From the NCBI GenBank assembly GCA_945862235.1, contig CAMAYU010000010.1:1-64000 (forward strand): a DNA stretch of 64,000 bases, read 5' to 3'. Origin of the DNA: Schlesneria paludicola DSM 18645. GTDB lineage: Bacteria > Planctomycetota > Planctomycetia > Planctomycetales > Planctomycetaceae. Positions within the stretch are counted from its first letter, which is position 1. Every line of letters starts with the position of its first letter. Positions 34,802-43,007 of this stretch are shown here, piece after piece. The translations under genes were made by a program, and so were the position numbers. The notes under the pieces were generated by a model that worked only from the letters and a program-made list of their open reading frames with translations, ran no database searches and had not been told where the DNA came from.

Positions 34802-35770
34802 ATGCCGATCTCAGGTCCGTCGTCGTACATTCTGACTCTGGATGAGTCCCTCGCGCACTGGGCCATTGCCGATGCCACGTTGGGGGCGGGTAGCGAGATC
34901 GTTCTGCCCGTCGGCGTGACTCGGGCGATACTGCTCGCCAAGAAGGTCTCGCTGATGGTGAAGCGGGAAGAATTGCAGACGACGTTGAACATGCAGGAAA
35001 CGGCAAAAGGCGAGATCGACATTCTCAAGATCACGCTCCTCGAACGAATCCACCAGTTCAACGACAAGGTCCGAGCATACCTGCCAAACTCGAAGTGGAT
35101 CGCCGCGCTACCGCTGATGCCGAGCTATTCCGATGGCCAGGGAAACTTCACCGAACCGCTGGATGACGCGGCGACACTGTGGCTGCAGTTGAATGCCGAT
35201 CCGGGAACGGTAGCGGCCTTCACCCTCCTTGGAGCTTACACGCAGGCGATGTTTGCCACCGACCTCACAGCGTTGAGGACGGCCTACGCAGCCCTCAATA
35301 CCGCTGGCGTGACCGCGACGGTGGTCCGAAATGAGCGGAACAGCCTGCAGGACGAAATCTATCGCCTGTTGAAGAGCTATCGCATCGTCCTGCCGACCGC
35401 GTTTACCAGAGGTCACGCACTGACTGCCAGCCTGCCGCGTCTCACGCCACTCCCGGGAAGCACTCCCGCTGAAGTGACCGTCACGGTCGTGTGGGATGCT
35501 GCTTTGGAGCAGGCTCGCATCACCTGGACCGCAACGACATCGGCCGATCTCGACCACTACGACGTGCGGTTCTGTTCCGGTCCGAACTACTCGACCGATG
35601 ACGAGTCGATCGTGACCAGCGTGCCCGGCGATGGGAACCGGGAAGTCCTCACCACTGCGGGTCTCATTAACCCCGGCGCGACGGCCAGCTTCAAGGTCTA
35701 CGTCATCACGACGACAGACAACGAAAAGGGGAGCACCGCAGTCTCCCTCACACGGCCGGACGAGGCATAG
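34802..35770 (+). CDS. Hypothetical protein with C-terminal fibronectin type III-like domain
   Basis: This 322-residue protein has a largely helical N-terminal 200 residues (REELQTTLNMQETAKGEIDI; DKVRAYLPNSKW) and a beta-rich C-terminal domain. That domain reads like an Fn3 fold: VTVVWDAALEQARITWTATT, DLDHYDVRFCSGPNYS and ASFKVYVITTTDNEKGS. No signal peptide is seen. I do not recognise the N-terminal part. The ATG lies directly after GAAGCATGCC without a clear binding site. A palindromic element begins five bases after the stop. Confidence 0.7.
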   Translation: MPISGPSSYILTLDESLAHWAIADATLGAGSEIVLPVGVTRAILLAKKVSLMVKREELQTTLNMQETAKGEIDILKITLLERIHQFNDKVRAYLPNSKWIAALPLMPSYSDGQGNFTEPLDDAATLWLQLNADPGTVAAFTLLGAYTQAMFATDLTALRTAYAALNTAGVTATVVRNERNSLQDEIYRLLKSYRIVLPTAFTRGHALTASLPRLTPLPGSTPAEVTVTVVWDAALEQARITWTATTSADLDHYDVRFCSGPNYSTDDESIVTSVPGDGNREVLTTAGLINPGATASFKVYVITTTDNEKGSTAVSLTRPDEA

Positions 35771-35775
35771 CAGCC

Positions 35776-35888
35776 TGTCGGGTGGGACAGCGGCGCTTCG
35801 TCGCGCCGGCCCACCCTAATTTCTCGATGTTTCCTACATGGTGGGCCGGCGCTCGAAGCGAGCTGGCCCCACCCGACATTGAAAAACG
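35776..35888. repeat. Nested palindromic element
   Basis: The outer arms TGTCGGGTGGG (35776-35786) and CCCACCCGACA (35878-35888) are exact complements. Inner arms pair around 35791-35815 and 35839-35860, including GCGCCGGCCCACC and GGTGGGCCGGCGC. A fragment, ACGGCCCACCCTAC, recurs at about 35994. The element follows the hypothetical Fn3-like gene. Confidence 0.75.
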
Positions 35889-36011
35889 CAATCGCCCTGA
35901 CATTGACGCCGTTGGGGCTGTGCTCACCAATTTGGTTTGGTCTGAGTGAGGAGGATGATGGGGATTGCTCGGCAGGTTGAAGGAGATGGTAGGAACGGCC
36001 CACCCTACAAA

Positions 36012-36164
36012 CTATAACCCCGATGACGGCCCTGGACTCGCCGAGATCGTCATCGCCAAGCACCGCTCCGGCCCGACGGGCATCGTCAATCTGCAATGAA
36101 AAAAACGATGCGGTTCACCGAGCACGAGGGCGGCATCGATCCCAACCTTGTCAGTGGCTTCTGA
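36012..36164 (+). pseudogene. dnaB: Remnant of the dnaB 3' end
   Basis: The sequence matches the last 52 codons of dnaB (PGLAEIVIAKHRSGPTGIVN; GGIDPNLVSGF then TGA) but has no upstream gene. A four-base loss and a TGA after the match to GIVNLQ break the frame. It ends 62 bases before the intact ECF sigma factor, the same spacing as between dnaB and the sigma remnant at 25246. Confidence 0.82.
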
Positions 36165-36357
36165 CTTGAGTCCCCTCGGATCGTCCTCGCGAGACTCCAA
36201 CAATTCCGTCGCGAGTTTTCGCCGTCATGACCGACGATCTTTCCGGCTCTGTGTCGATCTTGTTCCAACAGATTCGGGCAGGCGACGCTGCCGCCGTGGC
36301 GCGGCTCTGGGATCGCTTCCGTCTCCGACTGACAGCCCTCGCCGAACAGGCGCTCTC
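36012..36357 (+). repeat. Long direct repeat, right copy (dnaB end / sigma start)
   Basis: This is the partner of 25027-25376. Homology begins sharply at CTATAACCCC in both copies and fades out at about codon 43 of the sigma gene. The two copies bracket about 10.6 kb. Confidence 0.88.
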
Positions 36358-36802
36358 CGGCCGATGGAAGCGGATGGCAGATGCCGAGGATGCGCTGCAG
36401 AGTGCCTTCATCAGCTTCTGGCAACGGGCAGAGCGAGGCGACTTCGGCGATGAGATGACTCGTGACGACCTTTGGAATGTCCTCGGCACGATCACGGTGA
36501 GAAAAGCACTCCGCCAGCAGCGGCGTGAGTCCGCCCAGAAGCGAGGCGGCGGTCGCGTACGCGATGAGGCCGATCTCCATGAAGTGGCTTCGTCAGCGAA
36601 CTCGCCCGAATTCGATGTCGTCTGCGCCGAGATGTTGGAATTGCTTGAACCCGACTTGCGGTCGTACGCCCTGCTCCGCCTGATGGGCCACAAGAACCGT
36701 GAGATCGCTGACCAGTTCAGTTGCACCGAACGCAAGGTCGAACGGAAGCTGCAACTCATCCGAGCCGTCTGGGACGAAGAAGTCGCCCGCTGGACGGAGT
36801 GA
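36227..36802 (+). CDS. ECF-type RNA polymerase sigma factor
   Basis: This 191-residue protein directs RNA polymerase to an alternative promoter set. Sigma region 2 lies at about residues 20-85 (ARLWDRFRLRLTALAEQALS; MADAEDALQSAFISFWQRAE) and region 4 at about 130-185 (LEPDLRSYALLRLMGHKNRE; FSCTERKVERKLQLIRAVW). It is of the Planctomycete type found beside Ser/Thr kinases, and an FHA-kinase gene follows on the same strand. No anti-sigma gene is adjacent, so control by the kinase is an inference from context. The start is shared with the truncated copy at 25246. Confidence 0.9.
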   Translation: MTDDLSGSVSILFQQIRAGDAAAVARLWDRFRLRLTALAEQALSGRWKRMADAEDALQSAFISFWQRAERGDFGDEMTRDDLWNVLGTITVRKALRQQRRESAQKRGGGRVRDEADLHEVASSANSPEFDVVCAEMLELLEPDLRSYALLRLMGHKNREIADQFSCTERKVERKLQLIRAVWDEEVARWTE

Positions 36803-36852
36803 CATCCACATCGCGAGCCTCAACTCGTTCTGATGGCTTTCCGAGCGGGACG

Positions 36853-37029
36853 GCGTCAGCCCAATGGCACTCACTTTGTCAATCACCCCGTGAGCGGCAC
36901 GGCGCTAGCCGCCGGTTCTTTGCTTGGAAACACAACTCCATCCACCGGCGGCTAGCGCCGTGCCGCTCAATGTGAGTGCCATTGGGCGTCAGCCTCCTGG
37001 TTCTTCGTTTGAACAACGAACGGGCTGAC
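36853..37029. repeat. Compound nested palindromes between sigma factor and kinase
   Basis: An exact 25-base inverted repeat (36891-36915 with 36945-36969; starts TGAGCGGCACGGCGCTAGCC) is nested inside an exact 15-base one (36860-36874 with 36972-36986; CCCAATGGCACTCAC). A third, weaker pair around GGCGTCAGCC and GGGCTGACCCC extends to 37029. The phrases GGCGTCAGCC and CGGTTCTT relate it to the elements at 9837 and 50361. The rest of the 36803-37169 gap holds no gene. Confidence 0.8.
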
Positions 37030-37169
37030 CCCAAGTGTCGTCTTTGGTCGCCATTGCGCCCCGCACGCTCAATTCCCCCCGGAATTTTTTAAGATCGTGT
37101 GTCGGGAAACGACCGCCGTTTGGAATCTACTTGGTGAAGCCCTGCATCACCCATGAAGGAGATCGCGCC

Positions 37170-38738
37170 ATGAGTCCACCGCCTGCCCCCGTCGAATCGT
37201 TGCGCCAGATTGATGCCGCCTGCGACCGGTTTGAGGCGGAGTGGCAAGCGGGACACAAGCCGCGTGTCGAGAACTTCCTCGCGCACGCTCCCGCGTCCGA
37301 TTACCAAGCGTGGTTGTCGGCGTTGCTTGATGTGCAGCGCGAGTTGATTCTCCGAAACAACGCGGCGTCACCCATCGCTACCGCCCCGCTCTGCTCAATT
37401 GCTGCGCCGCCGATGTCCGTCGCGATCGTTCGGCTGCGAGTGATCGCGGGTCCCTACACTGGTCGCGAATTCCAATTCGATCAGCACGAGACCCTACTCG
37501 CTGGACGCTCCTCGTTCGCCCAGTTGCGACTGGTCGATGATGTCCATTTCTCTCGCAATCACTTTCGGCTAGAGGTCAATCCGCCCGAGTGCCATCTGAT
37601 CGACCTCGATAGCACCAACGGCACGTTCGTCAACGGGAAGCGGGTTCGCCAGGCGATGCTCAACGACGGTGATGTCATTCAAGTGGGCGACACCGAACTC
37701 ACGCTGACGAGCTTCGATCCAAAGGCAACTCGTAGGACGGGCACTCCTCCCCGTCCGCCCGTACCCCGGCCCACTAGGTCTGGAAGAAACAACTCAAACG
37801 AACAACGGCTTGGTTCAAGCGAGCAACCGCATCCACGCGTGCCGAGCGAGACGCCCCGTCCGGACCAAGGGGTCTGGATTACGAGATTAGCTCAACCGGA
37901 TCGGGTTCCCTCCATCCCCGGATATCAAATCGAGAACGAAGTCGGCTGGGGCCATCTCGGCATGACCTATCGTGCGACGCGACTGGCCACCGGCGAAGCG
38001 TGTGCCTTGAAGCTGCTCACCTCCTCGGATCGGATGAATGAACGCACCGTACAGATCTTTCTGCGGGAAGCCGGTGTGCTCAACCAACTGCATCATCCGC
38101 ACATCGTCCGCCTGCTCGATCTCGGTTCGGCGAACGGCCTGCTCTACATCGCGACCGAATTCGTTCCCGCCGTGAAGTGGGATGCCGTGATGGAACACGC
38201 CACTCCAGCGCATCGCATCCGAGTGGCGTGCGGCGTCATCTGCCAAGTCCTCGACGCGTTGGAGTACGCCCACACGCGGTCGTTCGTCCATCGAGACATC
38301 AAGCCATCCAACGTGCTGGTCCGGCGCGAGGGCCGGCGCTTGGTCGCCAAGCTCAGCGACTTCGGCCTCGCCAAACGCTACGCCGATGCGGGGCTGAGCC
38401 AACTGACGCGCGACGGCGATGTCCTCGGTTCGCTGGCGTACATGTCGCCTGAACAGTTCATCGACTCGCGCCACGCCAAGCCGCCGTGCGACATCTACTC
38501 GACCGGCGCAACGCTCTATCGTTTGCTCACCGGCCACGACCCGTTCGTCTTCGCGAAAGGAACGTGCAAATTCCGCGCGATCCTCGAAGACGAACCGGTC
38601 CCATTACGAAAGAGCTTCCCGCAGGTTCCCGCCGCACTGGCCGACATCGTTCACCGCGCTCTCGCCAAGCAACCGTCCGACCGCTTCGCCTCCGCCGCCG
38701 AGATGCGCCACCAACTCCTCCCGTTCGGGCGGCGGTGA
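37170..38738 (+). CDS. Ser/Thr protein kinase with FHA domain
   Basis: The ATG at 37170 has AAGGAG eight bases upstream and gives 522 residues. A short helical N-terminal domain common in Planctomycete kinases comes first (ACDRFEAEWQAGHKPRVENF). An FHA domain follows at about 82-180 (LLAGRSSFAQLRLVDDVHFS; DLDSTNGTFVNGKRV). The kinase domain runs from about 249: NEVGWGHLGMTYRATR, ACALKLL, FVHRDIKPSNVLV around 373 and LSDFGLAKRY, all with catalytic residues intact. No membrane segment is seen. The linker between FHA and kinase (from 37734, RTGTPPRPPVPRPTRSG) is Pro/Arg-rich and begins with an in-frame repeat motif found in other linkers. It probably acts with the upstream sigma factor. Confidence 0.92.
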   Translation: MSPPPAPVESLRQIDAACDRFEAEWQAGHKPRVENFLAHAPASDYQAWLSALLDVQRELILRNNAASPIATAPLCSIAAPPMSVAIVRLRVIAGPYTGREFQFDQHETLLAGRSSFAQLRLVDDVHFSRNHFRLEVNPPECHLIDLDSTNGTFVNGKRVRQAMLNDGDVIQVGDTELTLTSFDPKATRRTGTPPRPPVPRPTRSGRNNSNEQRLGSSEQPHPRVPSETPRPDQGVWITRLAQPDRVPSIPGYQIENEVGWGHLGMTYRATRLATGEACALKLLTSSDRMNERTVQIFLREAGVLNQLHHPHIVRLLDLGSANGLLYIATEFVPAVKWDAVMEHATPAHRIRVACGVICQVLDALEYAHTRSFVHRDIKPSNVLVRREGRRLVAKLSDFGLAKRYADAGLSQLTRDGDVLGSLAYMSPEQFIDSRHAKPPCDIYSTGATLYRLLTGHDPFVFAKGTCKFRAILEDEPVPLRKSFPQVPAALADIVHRALAKQPSDRFASAAEMRHQLLPFGRR

Positions 38739-38762
38739 GACGTGGCCAACGTCGCACTGTGC

Positions 38763-38861
38763 GGGGTCAGGTGGTTCAAAGTTCATTCTTCGCCGGGTCA
38801 GCATGATCGACTTTCGCGAGCGGGTTCACGGCGAAAAATGAACTTTGAACCACCCGACCCC
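38763..38861. repeat. RAYT-associated palindromic repeat, copy 1
   Basis: The 33-base left arm (GGGGTCAGGTGGTTCAAAG...) and 33-base right arm (...TTTGAACCACCCGACCCC) flank a 33-base spacer; two arm positions mismatch. It lies between two kinase genes. A TTG and an ATG inside the right arm open frames into the next gene, but that kinase is better started at 38929. Confidence 0.92.
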
Positions 38862-38928
38862 TGATTTGTCGAATCACCCCTGTTCTAATCAGTCCATCCA
38901 CGTCCGCTGTCCTGAAAGTCTGCTCCCG

Positions 38929-41919
38929 ATGACTGACCAAGCGCCGCCGAATTCCTCTCAGCCGAACCGAGACGAGTCGAACCAGCAGTCCATGGGCAGT
39001 CGCGAGACGATCGCTCCGAGCGGACTCGAACTCGATCCGAAAAACAGCGGGCCGTTTCCCGCATTGCCCGTGACGTTCGGGCGGTTCGAGGTCCGGAAGC
39101 ATTTGGGCAAGGGAGCGATGGGAACGGTTTATCTCGCGTTCGATCCCGAGCTGAACAAGCCAGAGATCAGCAATCAGGTGGCGATCAAGATTCCGCTGCT
39201 TCAGACGAGCGATGACTCGACGCTGTTGGAACGCTTCTGTCGCGAGGCTCAAGCGACCGGTGCCATGAACCATCCCAACATCTGCAAGCTGTACGAAGTG
39301 GGAGAGATCGCCGGGACGCACTACATCTCGATGGAGTACATCGACGGTCGGCCGCTCGCCGATTACATCGGGCAGGACCAGCAACCGCAGTTGCCGCGAC
39401 AGGTGGCGGGGATCATCCGCAAGCTCGCGCAGGGCTTGGCACACGCTCACGAACGAGGCTTCATCCACCGCGATCTCAAGCCGACCAACGTGATGATCGC
39501 CACGAATGGGCAGCCGAAAATCATGGACTTCGGCCTCGCCCGCCGCTTCGGGGTGACGGGCGATATCCGGCTGACGCAGTCGAACACCATTGTCGGTTCG
39601 CCCGCGTATATGTCCCCCGAACAAGCCCGCAGCGAGAACGATACGCTCACTCCCGCGAGCGATATCTACAGCTTGGGGACTTTGTTCTTTGAACTGCTCA
39701 CATGCGAACTGCCGTTCAAAGGGCCACTGGCCGTTGTGCTGGGAATGGTCGCGCTGAACCGCGTTCCGAAACCGTCGTCGATTCGCCCCGATGTCGATCC
39801 GCGTTTGGAAGTTCTTTGCTTGAAGATGCTGGAAAAGAAAGTTGAGTCTCGCCCGAAGTCGATGACCGAAGTCGCCGACTCGCTGGCCGAGTGGCTCCGC
39901 CCCGCCGCATCGAAGAGCAACCCTGTCATGTCATTGATGGAAGAACCGGTCGCGCTCACACCGAAGAAACCCGCCGCACCGAGCGCCGCCAAGACCGATG
40001 GGATTGAGAATCAAAAGCGTCGCGTCACCGATCTGCTCGACCAGCACGAGTACGGCGCGGCGATCAGTCATTTGGAAAAAATGACCCATCTCAAAGACGC
40101 CCGCTTCGCACCGCTCGTCGCGTGGGCCAAACCGAAGTTGAAGGAGGTCCGCGCCACCGAGCAAGAACTGCGCAAGTCCTCCGCCCCCACCTGCGACACC
40201 GCCGAGCAACTGCTCAAACACTACGACTACGCCGGTGCGGTCGCCTTGCTCACCGCCGTCCCCTTCGCCTACCGCAGCCTCGAACTCCGCGACCTGCTGA
40301 ACAAAGCGACCGAACTCCACGACGAGTGCGAACACCTTCAGCGGAGCATCCAAGAAGCGATCCACACCGGCGACAAAGACGAACTCCCCGGCCTCGTCAA
40401 AGGACTGCTCAAACTCAAGCCCAACAACAAGGCGATCAAACAACTCGCCGCCGAAGTGAAGGAACTCGGAGCCGCCAAAGTCATCGCCCGTAGAAAAGGC
40501 CAGCGGCAAATCTTTGATCCTGCTGGTCGTGTCGTCGAACCGCAACACATCGCGTTGAGCATCGTCCTCGTGGTGGGACTGTTCGCGGGTGTCAGCCTGA
40601 TGGTCAGGAACTATCTTGCGACCAGCCAGCCTCCCAAACCAGTTCTGACACCCGGCCTCATCCAGCCGAAGCCAGTTCCGCCAATGCTTGGACAATCCTC
40701 TGCCAACGACGAACTTCTGAAGCGAGCTCCGGCCGATGTGGTGGCCTTCGAGAAAAAACTGTTCAAGGTATTTCCGGAGCAATTGACGTGGCAGGAAGCA
40801 AAGAAGAGATGCGAAGGAATGGGTGGTCGGTTGGCCCAGGTCAATTCGCAGGCCGAGAACGACTTTCTGATGAAACTCGCCGTCGAACGAAAACTTGCGG
40901 CCATCTGGCTGGGCGCGACAGACGAAGTTGAAGAGCGAACTTGGTTGTGGAGCAATGGCGCTGGATTGGCCTTCAACAACTTCGCCAATGGACAACCCGA
41001 TCGCAGTCGTTCTGGCAAGCGTTACCTGGTGATGATGCTCAAAGGCCAAGTCGGCTGGTGGTGCAATCAGCCATCCCAATCCGACGACTGGTCGCCCGGT
41101 TTTGTTTGTGAGTGGAACGCACCGGCGGTTGCCAATAAACCGGCGATCCAGCCTCCGCCCGTCGCCGGCTTCCAAGGCTGGACGGAGCTGTTCAACGGTC
41201 GTGATCTCACCGGTTGGGTGAAGGCGGATAACCACCTTCCGGCTGCGTGGAAGGTCGCGAACGGCTACATGGAGGTCCTACCGGGAGCCGGACCCATCAT
41301 GACTGCCAAGACGTTTCCCTTGGACTTCAAGCTTTACGTGGAGTTCTGGATTCCCAAGGAAGCCAACAAGTCTGGGCAAGCTCGCGGCAACAGTGGCATC
41401 TTCCTGTTGGGCCGACACGAGATTCAAATACTCGATGTGTTTGAGAATCCCCTGCCGCCGCCCGCAATTACAGGTCTTGGAGCCTTGTACAACGCTGTGC
41501 CATCACAGGGCGTGACGGTTCGTCCGCCAGAAACGTGGCAAACATTTGAGATCACTTTCCACGCGCCGCGCATTGACGCCGTCGTCAAGCGGAATGAACC
41601 GGGTCGTCTGACGGTGATTCATGACGGAAAGGTCATCATCGACAACGCTGCGGTCACCGAGAACTTCAGCCCAGGAAGTCTCAACACCGATTACGGCCAG
41701 CCCGGTCCGCTGGGCCTGCAAGAGCATGGTTCACCGGTGCGATTCCGCAACATCAGTATCCAAGAATTACAGAGTCAGCCGGTCCTGCGGGCGGCCAATT
41801 CCGCGGGTGACCCCGGATGTGTTGTGGCGTTGCGGGGTCGGGTGGTTCAAAGTTCATTTTTCGCCGGGCGGGTTGTCTTGGATGTTGTGAACGGTTCCTC
41901 GGCGAAAAATGAACTTTGA
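38929..41919 (+). CDS. Ser/Thr kinase fused to C-type lectin and DUF1080 domains
   Basis: This 996-residue membrane protein has a cytoplasmic kinase domain at about 50-305 (KHLGKGAMGTVYLAFD; VAIKIPLL; FIHRDLKPTNVMI around 180; IMDFGLARRF; SPAYMSPEQA), complete in its catalytic residues. A helical region leads to one transmembrane segment at about 539-558 (IALSIVLVVGLFAGVSLMV). Outside lie a C-type lectin domain at about 614-730 (LTWQEAKKRCEGMGGRLAQV; WLGATDEVEERTWLW) and a DUF1080 (3-keto-disaccharide hydrolase-like) domain at about 747-947 (WTELFNGRDLTGWVKADN; GNSGIFLLGRHEIQILD). The layout suggests carbohydrate sensing relayed to phosphorylation. The last 28 residues and the stop are encoded by repeat copy 2. 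Confidence 0.92.
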   Translation: MTDQAPPNSSQPNRDESNQQSMGSRETIAPSGLELDPKNSGPFPALPVTFGRFEVRKHLGKGAMGTVYLAFDPELNKPEISNQVAIKIPLLQTSDDSTLLERFCREAQATGAMNHPNICKLYEVGEIAGTHYISMEYIDGRPLADYIGQDQQPQLPRQVAGIIRKLAQGLAHAHERGFIHRDLKPTNVMIATNGQPKIMDFGLARRFGVTGDIRLTQSNTIVGSPAYMSPEQARSENDTLTPASDIYSLGTLFFELLTCELPFKGPLAVVLGMVALNRVPKPSSIRPDVDPRLEVLCLKMLEKKVESRPKSMTEVADSLAEWLRPAASKSNPVMSLMEEPVALTPKKPAAPSAAKTDGIENQKRRVTDLLDQHEYGAAISHLEKMTHLKDARFAPLVAWAKPKLKEVRATEQELRKSSAPTCDTAEQLLKHYDYAGAVALLTAVPFAYRSLELRDLLNKATELHDECEHLQRSIQEAIHTGDKDELPGLVKGLLKLKPNNKAIKQLAAEVKELGAAKVIARRKGQRQIFDPAGRVVEPQHIALSIVLVVGLFAGVSLMVRNYLATSQPPKPVLTPGLIQPKPVPPMLGQSSANDELLKRAPADVVAFEKKLFKVFPEQLTWQEAKKRCEGMGGRLAQVNSQAENDFLMKLAVERKLAAIWLGATDEVEERTWLWSNGAGLAFNNFANGQPDRSRSGKRYLVMMLKGQVGWWCNQPSQSDDWSPGFVCEWNAPAVANKPAIQPPPVAGFQGWTELFNGRDLTGWVKADNHLPAAWKVANGYMEVLPGAGPIMTAKTFPLDFKLYVEFWIPKEANKSGQARGNSGIFLLGRHEIQILDVFENPLPPPAITGLGALYNAVPSQGVTVRPPETWQTFEITFHAPRIDAVVKRNEPGRLTVIHDGKVIIDNAAVTENFSPGSLNTDYGQPGPLGLQEHGSPVRFRNISIQELQSQPVLRAANSAGDPGCVVALRGRVVQSSFFAGRVVLDVVNGSSAKNEL

Positions 41920-41932
41920 ACCACCTGACCCC
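41834..41932. repeat. RAYT-associated palindromic repeat, copy 2
   Basis: Arms of 33 bases flank a 33-base spacer. It overlaps the 3' end of the kinase/lectin gene: its left arm is read as RVVQSSFFAG and its right arm ends the frame as AKNEL-stop. It lies 30 bases before the RAYT start. Its spacer resembles that of copy 6. Confidence 0.92.
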
Positions 41933-41962
41933 TTGGCTTTGTTTAGCGGTGGGGAGTTTGTC

Positions 41963-42997
41963 ATGGCACGCAGCGCTCGTTGGTCGATCACTAATGGGCT
42001 GTACCACGTCATGAACCGGGGTTTAGAGAAACGCGACATCGTGCGTGACGACGTGGACCGTCACGAATGGATGCGGCTGTTGGACCGCGTCGCCACACGC
42101 TGCGGCTGGCGCGTCTTCGCTCATGTGTTGCTCGACAATCACTTTCACCTCTTTCTGCGAACTCCAGATGCCAACCTCTCGGCTGGGATGCACGACCTGC
42201 AAAGCGGCTACGCGACGCTGTTCAACCAACGTCACGAGCGAGTCGGCCCGCTGTTCCAGGGCCGTTTCAACTCAATCCTGATTGAGAGCGAAGGTCACTC
42301 GTGGGAGCTGAGCCGCTACGTGCATCTCAATCCCGTGCGCGCCAACCGCACGCGCGATCCGGCCGCTTATCACTGGAGCAGTTATCGGTTCTTTCTCAAT
42401 CCGAGCGGCTCACCGGCGTGGCTCGATTGGCGAACGGTTTTTGCCGAGTTCAGTCAGCAGGAATCGGCGGCCCGCGTCGCCTACAAACGCTTCGTGGAAG
42501 CCGGCATCGAACAACCACCGTTCAGTCCGCTTCGAGACGTTGTGGATGGCTGGTTGTTGGGAGGTCCGGCGTTTGTCGAACAGATGCGTCAACTTTCTGA
42601 TGACGATGTTCCGAGCGATCAGGGGTCGGGTGGTTCAAAGTTCATTTTTCGCGGTGAGGCGACCAGCGAAGCACACTTAATGCCGCCGCGAAAAATGAAC
42701 TTTGAACCACCTGACCCCGCAGCGATTCTGAACGCGGTGGCGACCGCGTTCAGAATGAGTCCCGTCGCAATTCAACACCGCGGCGGCCAAGATAACGCCG
42801 CTCGTGAAGCGGTCGTGTGGCTGTTGCGTGAGTTGCTGCACGAGCCAGTCACTGCGGTTGGCGAATTGCTCGGCGGCGTCGGCAAAAGTACGGTCTCCGA
42901 AACGTACCGCCGAGCCGTCCATCGCCGGGACCAAGACGAGTCATTCCGGCAGTTGGTCGATGAAGTCCGGGATCGGTTCGTTTCAGAGGGGTCGTAG
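41963..42997 (+). CDS. REP-associated tyrosine transposase (RAYT, Y1/HUH family) with DnaA-like HTH
   Basis: This 344-residue protein belongs to the IS200/IS605-like single-strand transposases that act on REP palindromes. The N-terminus MARSARWSITNGLYHVMNRG is typical. The HUH metal site is H60-F-H62 (LLDNHFHLFLRTP) and the likely catalytic Tyr is Y83 (QSGYATLFNQRHERVGPLFQ). RYVHLNPVRA follows. The C-terminal part (about 255-344) resembles the DnaA-type helix-turn-helix often fused to these proteins (VVWLLRELLHEPVTAVGELL). Between them, residues 220-252 are encoded by a copy of its own presumed target repeat, in frame (GSGGSKFIFRGEA; PRKMNFEPPDP). The ATG at 41963 is preferred over the one inside repeat copy 2; GGTGGGGAG lies upstream. 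Five further repeat copies surround it. Confidence 0.93.
   Translation: MARSARWSITNGLYHVMNRGLEKRDIVRDDVDRHEWMRLLDRVATRCGWRVFAHVLLDNHFHLFLRTPDANLSAGMHDLQSGYATLFNQRHERVGPLFQGRFNSILIESEGHSWELSRYVHLNPVRANRTRDPAAYHWSSYRFFLNPSGSPAWLDWRTVFAEFSQQESAARVAYKRFVEAGIEQPPFSPLRDVVDGWLLGGPAFVEQMRQLSDDDVPSDQGSGGSKFIFRGEATSEAHLMPPRKMNFEPPDPAAILNAVATAFRMSPVAIQHRGGQDNAAREAVVWLLRELLHEPVTAVGELLGGVGKSTVSETYRRAVHRRDQDESFRQLVDEVRDRFVSEGS
42622..42718. repeat. RAYT-associated palindromic repeat, copy 3 (inside the RAYT gene)
   Basis: Both 33-base arms are present, with a 31-base spacer unlike the other copies. It lies within the transposase reading frame between the catalytic domain and the C-terminal HTH domain and leaves the frame open. 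Confidence 0.93.
42725..42756. repeat. Perfect 14-base inverted repeat inside the RAYT gene
   Basis: ATTCTGAACGCGGT pairs exactly with its complement around a four-base loop. It starts six bases after repeat copy 3 and encodes the start of the HTH domain (AILNAVATAFR). It is unrelated in sequence to copies 1-6. Confidence 0.8.
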
Positions 42998-43007
42998 TGA
43001 AGAGGTC

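Noticed and set aside
25468-36011. Calling the 25-36 kb block a prophage or integrative element
   Set aside because: No integrase, phage or conjugation gene and no tRNA attachment site is present; only the flanking direct repeats suggest rearrangement.
38845-38928. Extending the kinase/lectin gene to a TTG in repeat copy 1
   Set aside because: The added residues are encoded by the repeat and have no binding site; the ATG at 38929 gives a normal kinase N-terminus.
41909-41962. Starting the RAYT at the ATG inside repeat copy 2
   Set aside because: The RAYT family begins with the MARSARW-like segment, and the ATG at 41963 has a purine-rich site upstream.
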